Source of the DNA: Antrodiella citrinella
Taxonomy: Eukaryota > Basidiomycota > Agaricomycetes > Polyporales > Steccherinaceae
Length of the DNA: 14,611 nt
Reading direction: 5' to 3'
Assembly: GCA_004802725.1 (NCBI GenBank)
Contig: SGPM01000513.1
Span: 1 to 14,611, forward strand
Shown here piece by piece: positions 10,901-14,611 of this stretch. The notes under the pieces were generated by a model. That model saw only the letters and a list, made by a program, of their open reading frames with translations, ran no database searches and had not been told where the DNA came from. Within the stretch, counting starts at the first letter, position 1. Every line of letters starts with the position of its first letter. The position numbers and the translations under genes are program-made.

Positions 10901-13900
10901 GATTTGCAAATGGACTGCTCTGACAGCACCAGTCGCTCGTGTGCTGGCTGGCGCTCGATTTGAGTTGAGACCGTCCAATCGTGAGGCCTTGAAGCTTGAG
11001 GGATAACGGAAATACTTACTTAGACTGCCATCGGTTTAAATACCAATCTGGTCTGTCAGTGAGCGTGGCTGACGTGGTTCAATGCAGACCATTGCACATG
11101 ATGTAGATGCTGTTCATTACAAGAATGCAACTGGCAGCTCGGTTGCAGTTCCAACTATAGGCTACCATATTGTGAGTAAGTGACACTCGAATCGCCCGAC
11201 CGTATCAATTCAGACAAGTGACGTCGCTCACAATTCAAATCACCAGGTCGTGACGACTGCGAGGTGCGATTTCGTTCTGGACCAGCGGATGTGAGTGCGA
11301 CTGACGCTACTTTGATTCCAATTCAGACCGTCATCACAACCTCGGGAGGACGTCGAAGCCGGATGTTGATCAGGACTGCTTGTGCGGCTGACGTTCACTT
11401 CATATCAGACTGCCGCTTGGGATGTGCGATTACATTCTGGGCCGTTGTGCGGATGACACCTTGTTTGCGATTTAGACCATCCGTCAGAGTTTCAATCTGG
11501 ACCATTCTTATCTAAGGCTGACGTTCACTTTCAATTCAGACCACCACAGGTTTCCTATATGGACTGTCGGGATTTCAATCTGGACCGACAGCTCTCAATT
11601 TTGATCCAGACCATCACCTCCGAGTCTGATGTCATTTTGAACCGACACCCGTGATTTCGATTCAGACCGTCGTTGCAGGATTTCAATACAGACCGCCGGG
11701 GGGATTCAACCTCGACCGATAGCTAAATTTTGATTCAGACCGACGCCTTGATCGAGTCAGACTGTCTGGTTTGATTTCAAACTGGACCGACACCTCTGGC
11801 TTTCGATTCAGACCGTTGTCGCAGTATTTCCCCGAGGATTTCAATTTGGACCAGACCGTTGCGGGATCTCAATTTTAATCTGAACCAACGCCTTCATTAT
11901 GATTCAGACCGTCACAGGATTCTACTGCAGACTGCCAGAGAGTTTCGATCGACCTTGATTTTAATCTGGACCAACACGCAATATTTCGATTCAGACTGGT
12001 AAGCCTTGATTTTGATGCAGGTGGCTTATTCTGTTGCAATATGGACCGACAGGATTGCGATATAGAACACCGTAACTGGTTACCAGTTTCGGTTTTGACC
12101 GACAACCAGATTTCGATTCGGACTGCTGGCGGACTCCAATCCAGACGGGTCGTACAGTCGGCTCTCATTTTAATCTGGACCAACACACAAGATTTCAATT
12201 GTGACTGGTCAGCCCTGATTCCATTATGGACCGACACTTTCATTTTGCTTCAGACTGTCGTGGGATTGCGAGTCAGACCAACTATGACATCTCTAATCTT
12301 GACCGCGATACTACTTAGAGGGCTGACCGCATCGTGAGTATTTCTTTCTAGCTCGCTATGTGTGGCTGACATCGATTTCATTTAAGACCGTCGTAAGATT
12401 TCAATTCGGGCCACTGGCTTTTAATCTGTACTGACACCACGATTTCGATTCAGACCGTCGCAGGATTGTAATACGGACCACCGGAAGATTACGACTTGGA
12501 CCGACGATTTCGATTCAGACCGCCCACCGCTAGTGGCAAGGATTCCAATCTGGACCAATACCTCTCGATATCGATTTAGGCCGGTCGCAGGATTCCAATA
12601 CCGACCGTCGACATAAGATTTCAATCTGGACCGATACTTCAATTTGATTCAGACTACCTGGTTCGATTTCGAACTGGACCAACAACCTTATTCCGATTCT
12701 GACCGTCGCGGGATTTTGATTCAGACAGGATTGCAATCCAGACCACACCGGTGCGGGAGGATTTCAATCTGGACGGACCAACATGATTTCGATTCAGACC
12801 TGTCGCAGGATTTTGATCTGAACCGCCAGCTTGATTGTAATTCAGACCACCTCGATATTCAATTTCGATTCAGACCGCGGCAGGATTACAATTTCGATCC
12901 GGGCTTGTGCAAGATTCCAATGCAGAACACGGCATTCGCATTGTGAGTAGCTTGAAGATTTAAATCTGGACTGGCACCAGTATGCGGCTGACATCCTTTT
13001 TTCATTCAGACCACCCCCGTTGTCTACAACATCGGATGTCAGTTTGGACCAACATCTTTTTATGTGGCTGACATTTTATTTAATTTCAGACTCCCGCACC
13101 GTGCGAGAGACAACCCGGGATTTCAATCTGGACCAACAACCTCTTGTGCGGCTGACGTCTCATTTTGTCTCAGACTACCCAGTCATGCGGAAAAGTGAGC
13201 GCGATTTCAATGTGGACCAACAATGTTACGTGCGGCTGACGACCCATTTTGATTCAGACCACCGTGACCCCGTTCTCTGCAACGTCGGATTTCAATGTGG
13301 ACCAACAACGTTATGCGCGGCTGACACATGATTTTATTCCAGACTACCCTCATCGATGATCGTGCGGAAGAAGCGAGCACGATTTCGATCTGGGCCACTC
13401 CGCCTGCGACTGACGCCTTTCGATTCAGACCACCGCATCGCTGGTGCGGACTACAACGTCACGGTTGGATCTCGACGGCCAGTTTTGATTCAGACTATCC
13501 CGACGCCGTGGCGGCTTATAGCGGTCGGGTCCCAATCTGGACCCACAGCTCCTTGTGCGGTTCACGTGACGTCCTATTTGTCAAATGCGCGCGCTGATTC
13601 CAATTTGGACCCTTTTGTGCGAATCTTGAGTTCATCCCAGCCCAGACTGTCTCATCGTGCGGCTGACCACTGCGATTTCGACCTGGACCAACCACTCATT
13701 GTACGTACGGTAGCTGACATCCCAGACCAGCCGGCTGCGATTTCAATCTGGACCAAGTAAGCTTGAAGCTTCTAGTTCCGTGCGGCTGACGTCCCATCCG
13801 CCCCATCCCGATGACAACTTGAACAACGTCGGAATTTGATCTGGACCAACAACTTACTTTTTGTGCGGGCAGAGGCGGCTGACGTCCCATTCTGATTCAG

Positions 13901-13920
13901 ACCGCACCGCCATTCCCGGT
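10900..13920 (+). repeat. Degenerate box-repeat array of about 3 kb (13-14-nt boxes, about 30-nt and 84-nt periods)
   Basis: Dozens of related boxes occur, all on the plus strand. Type A is TTTCAATCTGGACC, exact at 11490, 11573, 12619, 13121 and 13741. Type B is TTTCGATTCAGACC; its core GATTCAGACC is exact eleven times: 11659, 11732, 11805, 11901, 12447, 12512, 12791, 12867, 13251, 13422 and 13894. Boxes A and B align without gaps and differ only by transitions. In the left part they are spaced mostly 25-36 bases. In the right part a third box, GTGCGGCTGAC, joins them (exact at 11392, 13146, 13230, 13657 and 13780). No reading frame spans the array; the longest is 134 codons and simply translates the boxes. 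I do not recognise this family. It has no terminal repeats, transposase or CRISPR-like regularity. Edges are approximate, because the outermost copies decay gradually. Confidence 0.85.
13035..13380 (+). repeat. 84-nt higher-order units inside the array
   Basis: Units beginning with a GATTTCAAT-type box start at 13035, 13119, 13203 and 13288, with the next at 13381, so the spacings are 84, 84, 85 and 93. Each unit carries, in order, box A (ending GGACCAACA), a CGGCTGAC or GGCTGAC box, then a box B-like TCAGAC. Because 84 is a multiple of three, one frame (13020-13331) stays open and shows a 28-residue peptide repeat (for example DFNLDQQPLVRLTSHF). That is a by-product of the period rather than evidence of coding, since the phase is lost at the next unit. 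Confidence 0.75.
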
Positions 13921-14611
13921 GACCGCTCGATGCTTTGAAAATTAAGCCTAGCAAGCACACATGTACATCTATGTACATACAACAACTGGGTCTTTCAGCT
14001 TGAAATCCTACGCTGCCATCCGTCTTGCTATCAATGCTATAAAAAGAGAACATAAAAATGCGTGTACGTATCTAATGCTATGTAGAATGCTATGAAGATG
14101 GATTGGATTAGGGATTAGGAAGTGGATTATCGTGTATGCGTGAAATGTGAATGCGAGGATATGCATGCGGGGTGTGCGTGTTGAGATGCGTGCGGGGAAT
14201 GGGTGCAGAAGGGGGGAATGGGATGGTCAATGGGATGGTGGTATGGTAATAAGACATGCACTGAGAAACGAAGCTAGTCGAGTCGATGTGGTGTTGTGAG
14301 AACGAGAAACGAGAATGATGGTTGTGTGTGCGTGCAGTGTGCTGATGCGACAGAAACAGAAGCAGAGAGGGAGACAGAGNTGCAAAATGGACACACGGGN
14401 ACAGAGGAGGGGGAAGGGAGAGAAGACAGACGATATGCGATGGAGACACGGAATATGCAACAAGAACAAACGCAAACAATGAGCAGAGAGGTTCAAAAAA
14501 TACGACCGCAAATAAAAACACCATCGGTGCCAAAGGAAACACGAATAGAAATCCGAAATCCGAAATACAAATACGAAAATACACCTCACCCGGCCCCAAC
14601 ACCGACCTTCC
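13921..14611. other. Gene-free, low-complexity right flank
   Basis: After the array comes AT-richer DNA with ATGTACAT twice (13961-13968, 13971-13978), TATAAAAA (14038-14045), and AATGCTAT three times (14033, 14074, 14086). From about 14,100 the plus strand becomes G/A- and G/T-rich with many short imperfect repeats. A 164-codon minus-strand frame (14602-14108) translates to a biased Phe/Leu/Ser/His/Pro sequence without a domain, typical of pyrimidine-rich UTR or promoter DNA. It includes two undetermined bases (14380, 14400). It may be the promoter or UTR of a gene beyond the edge; no gene is called. Confidence 0.4.

Noticed and set aside
10552..10923. Plus-strand frame of 123 codons
   Set aside because: The translation looks random, with no family resemblance, and it runs into the start of the repeat array.
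13020..13760. Peptide-repeat frames in the array (DFNLDQQ...VRLT...SD units; 134-codon frame from 13356)
   Set aside because: They arise because the 84-nt unit is a multiple of three. Phase is lost at the first 85-nt spacing and no start context, domain or splice pattern supports coding.
10900..13920. CRISPR array
   Set aside because: The genome is eukaryotic, boxes are too short and variable, spacing is irregular, and there are no cas genes.
14100..14125. Telomere-like GGATTAGGGATTAGG
   Set aside because: Only one TTAGGG with an imperfect neighbour; this lies in general G-rich low-complexity DNA and does not form an array.
14108..14602. 164-codon minus-strand frame
   Set aside because: Highly biased low-complexity translation of pyrimidine-rich DNA containing two Ns; no domain.

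Overview
The window reads as genomic DNA of a filamentous basidiomycete, most likely an Agaricomycete. Every gene is interrupted by short GT-AG introns of about 50-100 nt, often with GTGAGT, GTAAGT or GTACGT donors. The best protein matches from memory (a SIP5-type RING protein, a short Cbp4, a SERCA-type calcium pump, and secreted single-domain DPBB proteins) are typical of that group. No database search was run; exon models come from reading frames, splice signals and remembered family sequences.

Left part (1-2085, minus strand): two tandem secreted double-psi beta-barrel (DPBB, RlpA/expansin/loosenin-like) genes in the same orientation. The first (695 to beyond base 1) runs off the window; the second (2085-1139) is complete, with a long Ser/Thr/Pro stalk. 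They share a 21-nt micro-exon and closely matched intron positions, so they look like a tandem duplication.

Middle (2486-5261): a five-exon plus-strand gene for an 82-residue Cbp4-like mitochondrial complex III assembly factor (2486-2995). It converges on a six-exon minus-strand SIP5 homologue (5261-3260) with a putative myristoylation site, a C4C4 RING-like zinc module and a UIM-like motif. A 1.2-kb divergent intergenic region (5262-6470) carries the promoter for the next gene.

Right of centre (6471-10084, plus strand): a complete twelve-exon SERCA-type P-type calcium ATPase of 996 residues with all catalytic motifs and calcium ligands visible. One exon is only 28 nt and encodes two of the calcium ligands.

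Far right (10085-14611): no supportable gene. From about 10,900 to 13,920 there is a roughly 3-kb, strand-consistent, strongly degenerate repeat array. It is built from 13-14-nt boxes of the form TTTCRATYYRGACC spaced about 30 nt apart in the left part. In the right part it has a higher-order unit of about 84 nt that adds a GTGCGGCTGAC box. This is the most unusual element in the window. The last 500 bases are G/A- and G/T-rich low-complexity DNA with two unresolved bases.

Apart from the two DPBB paralogues, the genes share no pathway; this is an ordinary fungal gene neighbourhood next to an unusual repeat.
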